Positions 15,317 through 23,695 are shown, numbered from the stretch's first letter. The stretch: 64,000 nt of DNA from Flavobacteriales bacterium (GCA_020635695.1 JACJZH010000010.1:62001-126000); one strand, 5' to 3'. Made by a program: numbers and translations. Notes: generated by a model from the letters alone, not told the origin.

Positions 15317-16854
15317 GCATCAACAGCCGACCGATCCGGGTCCTGTACGTGGACGATGAACAGGCCAATCTCAAGGCCTTCCGTGCGACCTATCGCAGGG
15401 ACTTCGATGTACTGACCGCAGCCTCCGGTCAGGAGGCGCTGGACCTGCTGGACAGGGAGACCGCTCATGTGGTGATCTCGGACCAACGGATGCCCGGAAT
15501 GACGGGTGCCGAGCTGCTCGCACGGATCAGTGAGCGGCACCCTGCCTGCATGCGCATGCTCCTGACGGGGTATGCCGATATCGAGGCCGTGATCGACGCG
15601 GTGAACAGGGGGCGGATCTACGCTTACGCCACCAAGCCGTGGGACGCACAGGACCTGAAGCTCAGGATCGAGCAGGCCTATGAGGTCTACGCCCTGCGTC
15701 ATGAGCGCGAGGATCTTCTGATCCGGTACCGGCAGGTCTTCGATGTGTCAGCCGACCCGATCGTGATCGTGGACCAGCGAGGGGCTGTGCTGGACGCCAA
15801 CCCTGCCACCGAGCGACTGCTCCGCACCTCGAAGGCCGAGCTGCTCCGCTCGGGGTTCCTCGGTCATCTGGACGACCCTTCCGCGCTCGTGGCCACGCTC
15901 CGGACAAAGCGCAGTGGAAAGGACTTCCTGAACGTGGACCTGACGCTCAAGAACGGGGACGGGCATTCCATCGACTGCCTGTTGACCGCCAGCTACCTGG
16001 GCAGCAGGGAGGATGGAACGGCCATGTACCAGGCCATGATCAAGGACATCAGCGACCGGCTGCAACAGGAAAAGGACCTGAAGCGCCTGAACCGCGACCT
16101 GGACCGCCGGGTGAACGTGCGTACCAAGCAGCTTCTGGACGCCTTGGAGGACCTTGGTTCCTTCTCCTACACCGTGGCCCATGACCTCAGGTCGCCGCTG
16201 AAGAACATCCTTGCCCTGTCCGAGCACCTCACCGAGGAATTGAACGGTCGAGAGAGCTCCGGTGAACATGAGCTCAGCCAGCGGATCCATCGCGGAGCCG
16301 GACGCATGATCGAACTTGTGGACGACCTCCTGCGGTTCGCTCAAACGAACAACAGGGCCGTTCAGCGTGAGAACGTACCGGTGCTGGCCCTGTTCCAGGA
16401 GGTCTGTGCCGATAACATCGGCCCGGAACGCGAGGTCCAGGTAGCGACGGTGGCCGACGGGGATGCCTGGGTACAGGGCGACCGGGCGATGTTGAAGGTG
16501 CTGCTGAACAACCTGATCTCGAACGCCCTCAAGTTCACACGTGACAAGGATCGACCCATGATCGAGATCGGCCACCGGCGCGAAGGGGATCAGGATCATG
16601 TCTGGGTCATGGACAATGGCGTCGGATTCGATGCCAGCAGGAGCGAGCAGGCCTTCGGAGCGTTCAAGCGACTGCATCGCAACGATCAGTTCGAGGGCTC
16701 CGGGGTCGGTCTTGCCATCGTCGACCGGATCGTTTCCAAGCACGGGGGAAAGGTCTGGGCCGAAAGCGCACCCGGCAAAGGGGCCTGCATCCACATCCTG
16801 ATCCCGGCCGTTGACAAGGGAGAGCAGAGCGACCTGTTGCAGCATGTCGCCTGA
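15313..16854 (+). CDS. Receiver-PAS-histidine kinase hybrid
   Basis: 513 aa. Receiver domain at 1-130 with Asp57 (VVISDQRMP) and Lys in TKPWD; PAS domain at about 136-255 (FDVSADPIVIVDQRG, LDANPATERLL); HisKA-type helix pair with the phospho-His near 289 (SYTVAHDLRSPLKN); HATPase domain with DNGVGFD, GSGVGLAIVDRIV and GGKVWAESAPGKG. It is cytosolic, with no membrane segment. The natural reading is that the coupled DISM kinase phosphorylates its receiver and the kinase passes phosphate onward, perhaps to the receiver protein at 9421. No DNA-binding output is encoded in this block. Confidence 0.9.
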   Translation: MSINSRPIRVLYVDDEQANLKAFRATYRRDFDVLTAASGQEALDLLDRETAHVVISDQRMPGMTGAELLARISERHPACMRMLLTGYADIEAVIDAVNRGRIYAYATKPWDAQDLKLRIEQAYEVYALRHEREDLLIRYRQVFDVSADPIVIVDQRGAVLDANPATERLLRTSKAELLRSGFLGHLDDPSALVATLRTKRSGKDFLNVDLTLKNGDGHSIDCLLTASYLGSREDGTAMYQAMIKDISDRLQQEKDLKRLNRDLDRRVNVRTKQLLDALEDLGSFSYTVAHDLRSPLKNILALSEHLTEELNGRESSGEHELSQRIHRGAGRMIELVDDLLRFAQTNNRAVQRENVPVLALFQEVCADNIGPEREVQVATVADGDAWVQGDRAMLKVLLNNLISNALKFTRDKDRPMIEIGHRREGDQDHVWVMDNGVGFDASRSEQAFGAFKRLHRNDQFEGSGVGLAIVDRIVSKHGGKVWAESAPGKGACIHILIPAVDKGEQSDLLQHVA

Positions 16855-16930
16855 GTACCCGGGCGTAACCCTTTCCCCACCGGTCCGTATCAATGACCCA
16901 TCCGGCACATGCCGGGATCACTGAGAAGTC

Positions 16931-17443
16931 ATGAAACACCACTTCCTCATCCTCGCCCTGCTCATCTCCACCACGGATGCCATGTCGCAACGTCTGGTGG
17001 ACAAACGCGAACAGGCCGAGGGATGGTACCTGCCGGTGCATGGACAGGCGTTCATCGATGGCAAGAAGACGGACGGATACCTGGTCCGGCTCTATGAAGA
17101 GAACGAGTACAAGGGCGAAGTGCCCGTGGACAAGAAAGGCCGATTCCTGCTGGAACTCGACATCGACAAGACCTATACGGTGGAACTGACCAAGGAGGGC
17201 TACGAGCGCAAGCTCATGCTCATCGACACGCAGCTCCCTGAAGGATTGGTCGAGTATCCGGACTACGAATGCTACGTGAACCTGACCCCTGAGGAGGCCC
17301 ACCAGGGCAAACAGGACTTCTACACCGACTTCCCGACCGCGATCATCCGGTGGAGCGAGGAAATGGAGGGATTCTACCACAGCGAGCACTACCTGGAGCA
17401 CATCCAGAACAAGCTTGGCAACGTGGCCCAGGCGAGCTTCTGA
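16931..17443 (+). CDS. Secreted hypothetical protein
   Basis: 170 aa. Signal peptide at residues 1-18 (MKHHFLILALLISTTDAM). Residues 30-85 look like a carboxypeptidase-regulatory-like beta sandwich (HGQAFIDGKKTDGYLVRLYEE, DKTYTVELTKEGYERK), a fold common in Bacteroidota exported proteins. The C-terminal half is acidic and Tyr-rich. No known function. It is 76 nt after the hybrid kinase on the same strand and could be the last gene of that operon. Confidence 0.7.
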   Translation: MKHHFLILALLISTTDAMSQRLVDKREQAEGWYLPVHGQAFIDGKKTDGYLVRLYEENEYKGEVPVDKKGRFLLELDIDKTYTVELTKEGYERKLMLIDTQLPEGLVEYPDYECYVNLTPEEAHQGKQDFYTDFPTAIIRWSEEMEGFYHSEHYLEHIQNKLGNVAQASF

Positions 17444-17465
17444 TCGCCTTCAGCCTGCGAAAGCG

Positions 17466-17491
17466 AAGGGCGGCCCGTTGGGACCGCCCTT
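17466..17491. terminator. Bidirectional terminator between the secreted protein gene and paaE
   Basis: Perfect 8-bp arms AAGGGCGG/CCGCCCTT, with further pairing inside (CCC/GGG), followed by CTTCGTT on the plus strand and CGCTTTCG on the minus strand. Nearly the same hairpin recurs at 24360. Confidence 0.75.
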
Positions 17492-17511
17492 CTTCGTTCC
17501 GTGGTCGGCTA

Positions 17512-18603
17512 TCAATGTTGGTCGTAGTCCACGACCACCTTCGCGCTGCGGGGATGTGTCTGGCAGGTCAGCACGTAGCCGTCCTCCACCTCATCATCGG
17601 TCAGGGCATAGTTCATGGCCATCTCCACCTGGCCCTCCACGATGCGGGCCTTGCAGGTGCAGCAGACCGCACCCTTGCAGGCGAAGGGCACGTCCAGACC
17701 GGCGTCCAGGGCCACGTCCAGCACGGCATCCCCCTCGGCGGACACCTGGATGGCATGCTCCCGGCCGTCGATGATCACGGTCACGTCCGCAGTGCCCGTG
17801 AAGGCACCCTCCCCGACCGGTACCGGCGGTTTCTTCGCAGCCTCGGTCACCGGGCTGGTGAAGAGCTCCACATGGATGCGCTTCTTCTCGACACCCAGCT
17901 TCTCCAAGGCCTCGCTCACGTTCACCATCATCTGTTCCGGACCGCAGATGAAGTACTCCTTGTGCAGGTCGTCCGTCAGGAAGCGCTTCATGAGCTGCAC
18001 CGCCTTGTCCGTGGTGATCCGCCCGTTGAAGAGCATGTCCTCATCACTTCCCTGGCTCAGGATGTGATGAACCTGCAGCCGGTCGCCATGTTGGGCCTTC
18101 AGCTCCTCCAACTTCTGTCGGAAGATGATCCGGTCCTGGTCGGTGTTGCCGTAGAACAGGGTGAAGCGGCTTTTCGGCTCGCTCCGCAGGGTGGTCATCA
18201 GGATGCTCAGGATGGGCGTGATGCCGCTTCCCGCCGCGAAGGCCACGTAGTGCTTCTCGTGGGCCGCATCGCAGAGGGTGTAGAAGTTGCCCATGGGGGT
18301 CATCACCTCCAGGGTGTCACCGGCCTTGAGCTGCTCCACGAGCTTCGAGCTGGCCCGTCCGCCATGGACGCGCTTCACGGCGATCCTCAGCCTCCCCTCC
18401 TCGAAGGGGCTGCTGCAGATGCTGTAGCTGCGCCGCAACTCCTCCCCGTCCACCTCCAGTTTCAGGGTCAGGTACTGGCCATGGATGAAGCGGAAATCCT
18501 CACGCAGGTCCTGCGGGATCTGGAGTCCGATGGAGATGGCATCCTCGGTCTCGCGCTTCACATCGGCCACTTCGAGCGTGTGGAATCGGGCCATCTTCTG
18601 CAT
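17512..18603 (-). CDS. paaE: Phenylacetyl-CoA epoxidase reductase subunit PaaE
   Basis: 363 aa from ATG 18603. Order: FAD-binding ferredoxin-reductase domain (RRSYSICSSP), NAD-binding domain (AAGSGITPILSIL, FICGPEQMM) and a C-terminal plant-type 2Fe-2S ferredoxin domain with Cys ligands in CKGAVCCTCKA and a final Cys in VLTCQTHP. This is the PaaE layout: electrons pass from NAD(P)H through FAD and the cluster to the PaaABC di-iron oxygenase. It is transcribed divergently from paaA with a 155-bp shared region, instead of sitting after paaD as in E. coli. Confidence 0.93.
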   Translation of the reverse strand: MQKMARFHTLEVADVKRETEDAISIGLQIPQDLREDFRFIHGQYLTLKLEVDGEELRRSYSICSSPFEEGRLRIAVKRVHGGRASSKLVEQLKAGDTLEVMTPMGNFYTLCDAAHEKHYVAFAAGSGITPILSILMTTLRSEPKSRFTLFYGNTDQDRIIFRQKLEELKAQHGDRLQVHHILSQGSDEDMLFNGRITTDKAVQLMKRFLTDDLHKEYFICGPEQMMVNVSEALEKLGVEKKRIHVELFTSPVTEAAKKPPVPVGEGAFTGTADVTVIIDGREHAIQVSAEGDAVLDVALDAGLDVPFACKGAVCCTCKARIVEGQVEMAMNYALTDDEVEDGYVLTCQTHPRSAKVVVDYDQH

Positions 18604-18621
18604 GGGTCTTTCAACGGGGGG

Positions 18622-18629
18622 CGAATTTA
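18622..18629 (-). promoter_or_regulatory. -7 promoter element for paaE
   Basis: Minus strand TAAATTCG, one mismatch to TAnnTTTG, 18 nt before the ATG at 18603. No clear -33 element and no obvious operator palindrome. Confidence 0.45.
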
Positions 18630-18730
18630 GCCCTTCATATGGGTGCGGCGGGGTCATGGGCCATGAACCAGCCAGCCACCCACCTTGTTCGCTCCATGAC
18701 CGGGGTCAGCATCAGCACCCGCGCTCACCC

Positions 18731-18738
18731 TATTTTAG
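18731..18738 (+). promoter_or_regulatory. -7 promoter element for paaABCD
   Basis: TATTTTAG, one mismatch to TAnnTTTG, 20 nt before the paaA start codon. Confidence 0.5.
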
Positions 18739-18758
18739 CCCACCGCAACGCACCACGC

Positions 18759-19703
18759 ATGAGCGACGTGAAGAACCTCGAGGAACGATTCCAGGAACGG
18801 ATCGACGATGAACAGAAGATCGAGCCGCGCGACTGGATGCCGGACAAGTACCGCCAGAACCTGATCCGCCAGATCAGCCAGCACGCCCACAGCGAAGTGG
18901 TGGGCATGTTGCCCGAAGGCAATTGGATCTCCCGGGCGCCCAGCCTGCGCCGCAAGGCGATCCTGTTGGCCAAGATCCAGGACGAGGCCGGACACGGCCT
19001 GTACCTGTACAGTGCTGCCGAGACCCTCGGCGTGGGCCGCGATCAGCTGATCGATCAGCTGCTGACCGGGAAAGCCAAGTACAGCAGCATCTTCAACTAC
19101 CCTTCCCTCTCTTGGGCGGACATCGGGGCCATCGGCTGGCTGGTGGACGGGGCCGCCATCATGAACCAGGTGATGCTGACCCGCACCAGCTACGGGCCCT
19201 ACGCCCGGGCCATGGTGCGCATCTGCAAGGAGGAGAGCTTCCACCAGCGCCAGGGCTACGAGATCATGTCCGTGCTGGCATCCGGGACCGAGGAACAGAA
19301 GGCCATGGCGCAGGATGCCCTGGACCGGTGGTGGTGGCCCAGCCTCATGATGTTCGGGCCCAACGACGCCGACAGCGCGCATTCCGCAGAGAGCATGAAG
19401 TGGAAGATCAAGCGCGAGAGCAACGATGAGCTCCGCCAGCGCTTCGTGGACCGCACCGTGCAGCAGGCCGAGACCATCGGCCTCACCGTGCCCGATCCCG
19501 ACCTGAAGTGGAACGAGGAGCGCGGGCACTACGACTTCGGGCCCATCGACTGGGACGAGTTCTGGAACGTGGTGAAGGGCAACGGCCCCTGCAACCGCGA
19601 CCGGATGAAGGCCCGCCGCGAAGCCCACGAGAACGGACGCTGGGTGCGCGAGGCCGCGGCCGCGCACGCCGCCAAGAAGGCCGCCCGCAAGACCGCCGCC
19701 TGA
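18759..19703 (+). CDS. paaA: Phenylacetyl-CoA 1,2-epoxidase subunit PaaA (catalytic)
   Basis: 314 aa, the usual length. Di-iron carboxylate ligands of the bacterial multicomponent mono-oxygenase fold are visible: the helix KIQDEAGHGLYLY and the later CKEESFHQRQGYE (ExxH pairs). It forms the PaaABC core that epoxidises the ring of phenylacetyl-CoA with O2. The start ATG 18759 (MSDVKNLEERF) is chosen because upstream codons overlap the promoter. The C-terminus is Ala/Lys-rich. First gene of the paaABCD transcript. Confidence 0.96.
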   Translation: MSDVKNLEERFQERIDDEQKIEPRDWMPDKYRQNLIRQISQHAHSEVVGMLPEGNWISRAPSLRRKAILLAKIQDEAGHGLYLYSAAETLGVGRDQLIDQLLTGKAKYSSIFNYPSLSWADIGAIGWLVDGAAIMNQVMLTRTSYGPYARAMVRICKEESFHQRQGYEIMSVLASGTEEQKAMAQDALDRWWWPSLMMFGPNDADSAHSAESMKWKIKRESNDELRQRFVDRTVQQAETIGLTVPDPDLKWNEERGHYDFGPIDWDEFWNVVKGNGPCNRDRMKARREAHENGRWVREAAAAHAAKKAARKTAA

Positions 19704-19726
19704 CCACCACGAACCACCGGACCCCA

Positions 19727-20023
19727 ATGAGCAACGACAACGAAAAGGACTGGCCCCTCTGGGAGGTCTTCATCCAAAGCAAGCGCGGACTGGACCACAA
19801 GCACGTGGGCAGCCTGCACGCCGCCGATGCCGGCATGGCCATCGAGAACGCCCGTGACGTGTACACCCGCCGAGGCGAAGGCAACAGCATCTGGGTCGTG
19901 AAGGCGGAGCATGTGCACGCCTCGAACCCCGACGATGCGGAGAGCTTCTACGACCCCGCCGACGACAAGGTGTACCGGCACCCCACGTTCTACACCATGC
20001 CCGAGGGCGCCAAGTACATCTGA
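19727..20023 (+). CDS. paaB: Phenylacetyl-CoA epoxidase subunit PaaB
   Basis: 98 aa. The family signature WPLWEVFIQSKRGLDHKHVGSLHA is at the N-terminus, followed by an AxENARDVYTRR segment. PaaB is the small bridging subunit of the PaaABC(E) epoxidase. It starts 23 nt after paaA and ends 3 nt before paaC, consistent with one operon. Confidence 0.96.
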   Translation: MSNDNEKDWPLWEVFIQSKRGLDHKHVGSLHAADAGMAIENARDVYTRRGEGNSIWVVKAEHVHASNPDDAESFYDPADDKVYRHPTFYTMPEGAKYI

Positions 20024-20026
20024 GCC

Positions 20027-20785
20027 ATGGAGCTGAACGAAGCGCTCTTCCAGTTCTGCCTGCGCCGGGGCGACGACACCCACGTGCTGAGCCACCGGCT
20101 GGGCGAATGGTGCGGGCACGGCCCCGTGCTGGAGGAGGACATGGCCCTGACCAACCGCGCGCTGGACCTGCTCGGGCAGGCCCGCAACTACCTGCAGTAC
20201 GCCGGTCAGGTGGAAGGGAAGGGACGTTCCGAGGACGACCTCGCCTACCTGCGCAACGAGCGCGGCTACGTGAACTGCAAGCTGGTGGAGCAGCCCAACG
20301 GGGATTACGCCCACACGATCGCCAAGTGCTTCCTGTTCGATGCGTGGCACCTGCCCTTCCTGAAGGCCCAGCTGGACAGCAAGGACGAGCAGCTGGCCGC
20401 CATCGCCGGCAAGGCCGTGAAGGAGGCCACCTACCACCTGCGCCACAGCAGCGAGTGGATGGTGCGCTTCGGTGACGGCACCGAGGAAAGTCACCAGCGC
20501 GCCCAACAGGCGCTGCACGACCTGTGGACCTTCACCGGGGAGCTGTTCGAGACGGACGAAGTGTACACCACCCTCCAGCAGGCGGGCATCGTGCCGGACC
20601 TGGGCCCGATCAAGGAGGCCTTCGACCGGACGGTGAACGAGGTGCTGGCGGAAGCCACCCTGAAGCGCCCGGAGGACGAGTTCATGGCGAGCGGCGGCCG
20701 CAAGGGACAGCACACCGAGCACCTGGGACATATGCTCGGCGAGATGCAGTTCCTCCAGCGCGCGCATCCGGGGGCGCAGTGGTGA
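20027..20785 (+). CDS. paaC: Phenylacetyl-CoA epoxidase structural subunit PaaC
   Basis: 252 aa. PaaC is the non-catalytic partner of PaaA with the same helical fold; typical stretches are LGEWCGHGPVLEEDMALTN, DLLGQARNYLQYAG and KEATYHLRHSSEWMVRFGDG. Starts 3 nt after paaB. A palindromic repeat separates it from paaD. Confidence 0.96.
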   Translation: MELNEALFQFCLRRGDDTHVLSHRLGEWCGHGPVLEEDMALTNRALDLLGQARNYLQYAGQVEGKGRSEDDLAYLRNERGYVNCKLVEQPNGDYAHTIAKCFLFDAWHLPFLKAQLDSKDEQLAAIAGKAVKEATYHLRHSSEWMVRFGDGTEESHQRAQQALHDLWTFTGELFETDEVYTTLQQAGIVPDLGPIKEAFDRTVNEVLAEATLKRPEDEFMASGGRKGQHTEHLGHMLGEMQFLQRAHPGAQW

Positions 20786-20790
20786 TGTTC

Positions 20791-20871
20791 ACCGCCAAGA
20801 CGCCAAGAGCGCGAAGCATGCGCATGCCCCCTGCTCTGGTCCTCTCTTGGCGTGCTTGGCGCCTTTGCGGT
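20791..20871. repeat. Imperfect inverted repeat between paaC and paaD
   Basis: The left arm from 20791 (ACCGCCAAGACGCCAAGAG) and the right arm ending 20871 (reverse complement begins ACCGCAAAGGCGCCAAGCA) match over about 24 nt with about five mismatches, around a 30-nt GC-rich centre with a GCATGC palindrome. The core CGCCAAG occurs in direct order within each arm. It looks like a mobile or REP-like intergenic palindrome in an operon spacer. Confidence 0.7.
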
Positions 20872-20886
20872 GGATAGCTTGACCGA

Positions 20887-21375
20887 ATGATCACCAAGGA
20901 CCGCATCCTCGAACTGCTCGACTACGTGAAGGATCCGGAGATCCCGGTGATCAACGTGCTGGAGCTGGGCGTGGTGCGCGGTGTGGAGGTGGATGAGGAG
21001 AGCGGCAGGGCCGTCGTCACCATCACCCCCACCTACACCGGCTGCCCGGCCATGGACGTGATGGCGGCCGACATCAGGAAGGAGCTGCTGGAGGCCGGCG
21101 TCCCCGAGGTGGAGGTCAAGATGAGCCTCTCCCCCGCCTGGACCACCGACTGGATCACCGAGGCGGGCAAGCGCAAGCTGAAGGAGTACGGCATCGCGCC
21201 CCCCGAGAAGACCGCCGACATCCGCGCTTTGAAGGGCGAGGACCCCGTGGTGGAATGCCCCCAGTGCGGGTCGAAGAACACCATGATGCTCTCCCCCTTC
21301 GGCAGCACGGCCTGCAAGGCGCTGTGGAAGTGCAACGACTGCCTGGAGCCCTTCGATCAGTTCAAGTGCCTGTGA
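20887..21375 (+). CDS. paaD: PaaD, epoxidase maturation protein (MIP18/DUF59 family)
   Basis: 162 aa. N-terminal DUF59 domain (LLDYVKDPEIPVINVLELGVV, TPTYTGCPAMDVM) and C-terminal zinc-ribbon-like region with CPQCGS and CNDC. PaaD is needed for a functional epoxidase, probably by assembling metal centres. Start ATG 20887 follows TAGCTTGA by 4 nt, so it might have its own promoter in addition to read-through from paaC. Confidence 0.95.
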   Translation: MITKDRILELLDYVKDPEIPVINVLELGVVRGVEVDEESGRAVVTITPTYTGCPAMDVMAADIRKELLEAGVPEVEVKMSLSPAWTTDWITEAGKRKLKEYGIAPPEKTADIRALKGEDPVVECPQCGSKNTMMLSPFGSTACKALWKCNDCLEPFDQFKCL

Positions 21376-21411
21376 TCGATCGGACGATCGGTCGATCAGA
21401 TGATCAGATGA
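21374..21411. repeat. GATC-rich low-complexity repeat upstream of paaG
   Basis: Five GATC sites in 32 nt, ending with the unit GATCAGAT used twice. Its reverse complement resembles the repeat before paaH at 22361, so paaG is flanked by inverted copies. Confidence 0.65.
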
Positions 21412-21477
21412 CGGAAATGGCAGATGCGCGCGCCATCATCTGACCAACACTTCATGCGATCGCCCGATCTTCGTTCC

Positions 21478-22257
21478 ATGGCCTACTCCAAGATCATCTA
21501 CACCGTCGCCGAGGGCGTCGCGACCATCACGCTCAACCGTCCGGACAAGCTGAACAGCTTCGACCGGGCGATGGCGTTGGAGACCATCGAGGCCCTGGAC
21601 AAGGCTAGGGATGATACCGCCGTACGGGCCATCCTGCTCACGGGGGAAGGGCGGGCCTTCAGCGCCGGGCAGGACCTGGCCGAGGCCATCGCACCGGGCA
21701 CCAGGATCGAGGAGATCATCACCGTGCAGTACAACCCGATCGTCCGGCGGTTGCGTGCCCTGCCCAAGCCGGTGGTGTGCGCGGTGAATGGGGTGGCGGC
21801 GGGTGCCGGGGCCAACATCGCCTACGCCTGCGACCTGACCCTGGCGGCCGAGAGCGCGGTCTTCATCCAGAGCTTCATCCAGATCGGGTTGATCCCCGAC
21901 AGTGGCGGCACCTTCACCCTGCCGCGCCTGGTGGGCATGCAGCGTGCCTTCGGGCAGATGATCCTGGCACCCAAGGTCAGCGCGAAGGAGGCCGAGGCAC
22001 AGGGCATGATCTGGAAGGCCGTGCCCGACGCTGAACTGATGAACGAGGCCATTGCCCTGGCGAAGAAGCTGGCGGTGATGCCGACCAAGGCCATCGCTCT
22101 CACCAAGGACGCCCTGAACCGCAGCACCTTCAACAACCTGGACGACCAGCTGGACGTGGAGAACGAGCTGCAGACCGTGGCCGGGAACAGCCACGATTAC
22201 CGCGAGGGCGTGCAGGCTTTCCTCGAGAAACGGAAGCCCGTCTACCGCGGCGAATAG
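21478..22257 (+). CDS. paaG: 2-(1,2-epoxy-1,2-dihydrophenyl)acetyl-CoA isomerase PaaG
   Basis: 259 aa crotonase-fold protein. Oxyanion-hole segments are AFSAGQDLAEA and AAGAGANIAYACDL; the PaaG-type acid lies in GLIPDSGGTFTLPRLVG. PaaG converts the ring epoxide to the oxepin-CoA. Start ATG 21478 (MAYSKIIYTVAEG) gives the family N-terminus and follows GATCTTCG by 4 nt. A second hydratase (paaF) is not seen in the window, so one crotonase may serve both steps or paaF is elsewhere. Confidence 0.88.
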   Translation: MAYSKIIYTVAEGVATITLNRPDKLNSFDRAMALETIEALDKARDDTAVRAILLTGEGRAFSAGQDLAEAIAPGTRIEEIITVQYNPIVRRLRALPKPVVCAVNGVAAGAGANIAYACDLTLAAESAVFIQSFIQIGLIPDSGGTFTLPRLVGMQRAFGQMILAPKVSAKEAEAQGMIWKAVPDAELMNEAIALAKKLAVMPTKAIALTKDALNRSTFNNLDDQLDVENELQTVAGNSHDYREGVQAFLEKRKPVYRGE

Positions 22258-22360
22258 TCTCATGTGCAAGGACCGTAGCGTCGACCCACCGGGTCGACCC
22301 ATCGGGGATTTGACCAACGATGTGCACGGATGAATGCACCAGGGCACGGTGTCGTCCCCC

Positions 22361-22412
22361 GATCTTCTGATCATCTCATCATCTGATCTTCTGATCGTCC
22401 CCCCGATCTTCG
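22361..22412. repeat. GATC-rich low-complexity repeat upstream of paaH
   Basis: Five GATC sites in 48 nt with GATCTTCTGATC repeated at 22361 and 22385. The last copy, GATCTTCG at 22405-22412, also fits a degenerate -7 element and sits 4 nt before the paaH ATG. Confidence 0.65.
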
Positions 22413-22416
22413 CCCC

Positions 22417-23583
22417 ATGGATAGTTCGATGACGGTCGGCGTGGTCGGCGCCGGAACGATGGGGAGCGGCATTGCCCAGGTGGCCGCCCAGGCGGGTCAT
22501 CCGGTGGTGTTGTACGACACCCGACTGGAGGCACTGGACAAGGCCAAGGCCGCGCTGGCCAAGGTGATGGGCCGGCTCGTGGAGAAGGGCAATCTGGACC
22601 GCGAGGAAGCCGAGGCCATCCAAGGCCGGATCACCTACGCCACGGGCCTGGAGGCCTTCACCGGCAGCGGCCTGGTGATCGAGGCCATCGTGGAGGACCT
22701 GCAGGTGAAGCAGGACCTGTTCAAGCAACTGGAGGACATCGCCGGCCCTGATGCGGTGCTGGCCACCAACACCAGCTCGCTGTCCGTCACCGCCATCGGA
22801 GGAGCCTTGTCCAGGCCCGGTCGCCTTCTGGGCCTCCATTTCTTCAACCCCGCCCCTCTGCTGCCACTGGTGGAGGTGGTGCCCGGCCTGGCTACGGAAC
22901 ATGGTCTGGCCTCACAGTTGACCTCCCTGATGAAGGCCTGGGGCAAGGTGCCGGTGATCGCCAAGGACACCCCCGGCTTCATCGTGAACCGCGTGGCGCG
23001 GCCGTTCTACGGCGAGGCGCTGCGCATCCTGGAGGAAGGCTTGGCAGATGCCGCCACCATCGACCACGCCATGCGCACGGTGGGCGGCTTCCGGATGGGG
23101 CCCTTCGAGCTGATGGACCTGATCGGCAACGACGTGAACTTCGCCGTGACCCGCACCGTGTTCGAGGCCTTCTTCTACGACCCCCGGTACCGCCCCAGCT
23201 TCACCCAGCAGCGCCTGGTGGAGGCCGGTTGGCTCGGGCGGAAGAGCGGCCGGGGCTATTACGACCACGCGGAGGGCGTCGAGCGGCCGGCCCCCACCGA
23301 TGACGTCATCCTGCACGAACAGATCTGCTGGCGCATCCTGGTGATGCTGATCAATGAGGCCGTGGATGCCCTGTACCTGGGCGTCGCGGAGCGGGACGAT
23401 CTGGAGCTGGCCATGACCAAGGGGGTGAACTACCCCAAGGGACTGCTCGGTTGGGCCGACGAGAAAGGCCTGCCCCACTGCCTGGAGACCCTGGAGCGCC
23501 TGCAGGCCGAATATGGGGAGGACCGCTACCGTCCTTCGCCCCTGCTCCGACGCATGGTGCGGGAAGGACGCACCTTCTTCTGA
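22417..23583 (+). CDS. paaH: 3-hydroxyacyl-CoA dehydrogenase PaaH
   Basis: 388 aa. NAD-binding GAGTMGSGIAQVAAQAG is near the N-terminus, followed by NTSSLSVTAI, GLHFFNPAPLLPLVEVV and TPGFIVNRVARPFYGEAL, the 3HCDH signature. The C-terminal helical domain is duplicated as in PaaH/FadB-type enzymes (MDLIGNDVN; YPKGLLGWAD). It oxidises 3-hydroxyadipyl-CoA to 3-oxoadipyl-CoA, the step before the PaaJ thiolase at 26118. ATG 22417 or 22429 are both possible starts. Confidence 0.92.
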   Translation: MDSSMTVGVVGAGTMGSGIAQVAAQAGHPVVLYDTRLEALDKAKAALAKVMGRLVEKGNLDREEAEAIQGRITYATGLEAFTGSGLVIEAIVEDLQVKQDLFKQLEDIAGPDAVLATNTSSLSVTAIGGALSRPGRLLGLHFFNPAPLLPLVEVVPGLATEHGLASQLTSLMKAWGKVPVIAKDTPGFIVNRVARPFYGEALRILEEGLADAATIDHAMRTVGGFRMGPFELMDLIGNDVNFAVTRTVFEAFFYDPRYRPSFTQQRLVEAGWLGRKSGRGYYDHAEGVERPAPTDDVILHEQICWRILVMLINEAVDALYLGVAERDDLELAMTKGVNYPKGLLGWADEKGLPHCLETLERLQAEYGEDRYRPSPLLRRMVREGRTFF

Positions 23584-23634
23584 ACCAGAGAGGACCTGGC
23601 TCCCTGGGGTCGTGTTGACATTTCGAACCATCTA

Positions 23635-23666
23635 TTTTCCATGGAGAATATATTTATCTACCTTTG
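23635..23666 (+). promoter_or_regulatory. Promoter of the YceI-family gene
   Basis: TACCTTTG at 23659-23666 is a perfect -7 element; TTTT at 23635 is at the right distance for a weak -33 element. The region is AT-rich compared with its surroundings. Leader about 22 nt to ATG 23696. Confidence 0.65.
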
Positions 23667-23695
23667 ACCGCACATAGCTAACCAGCGTAATCACC

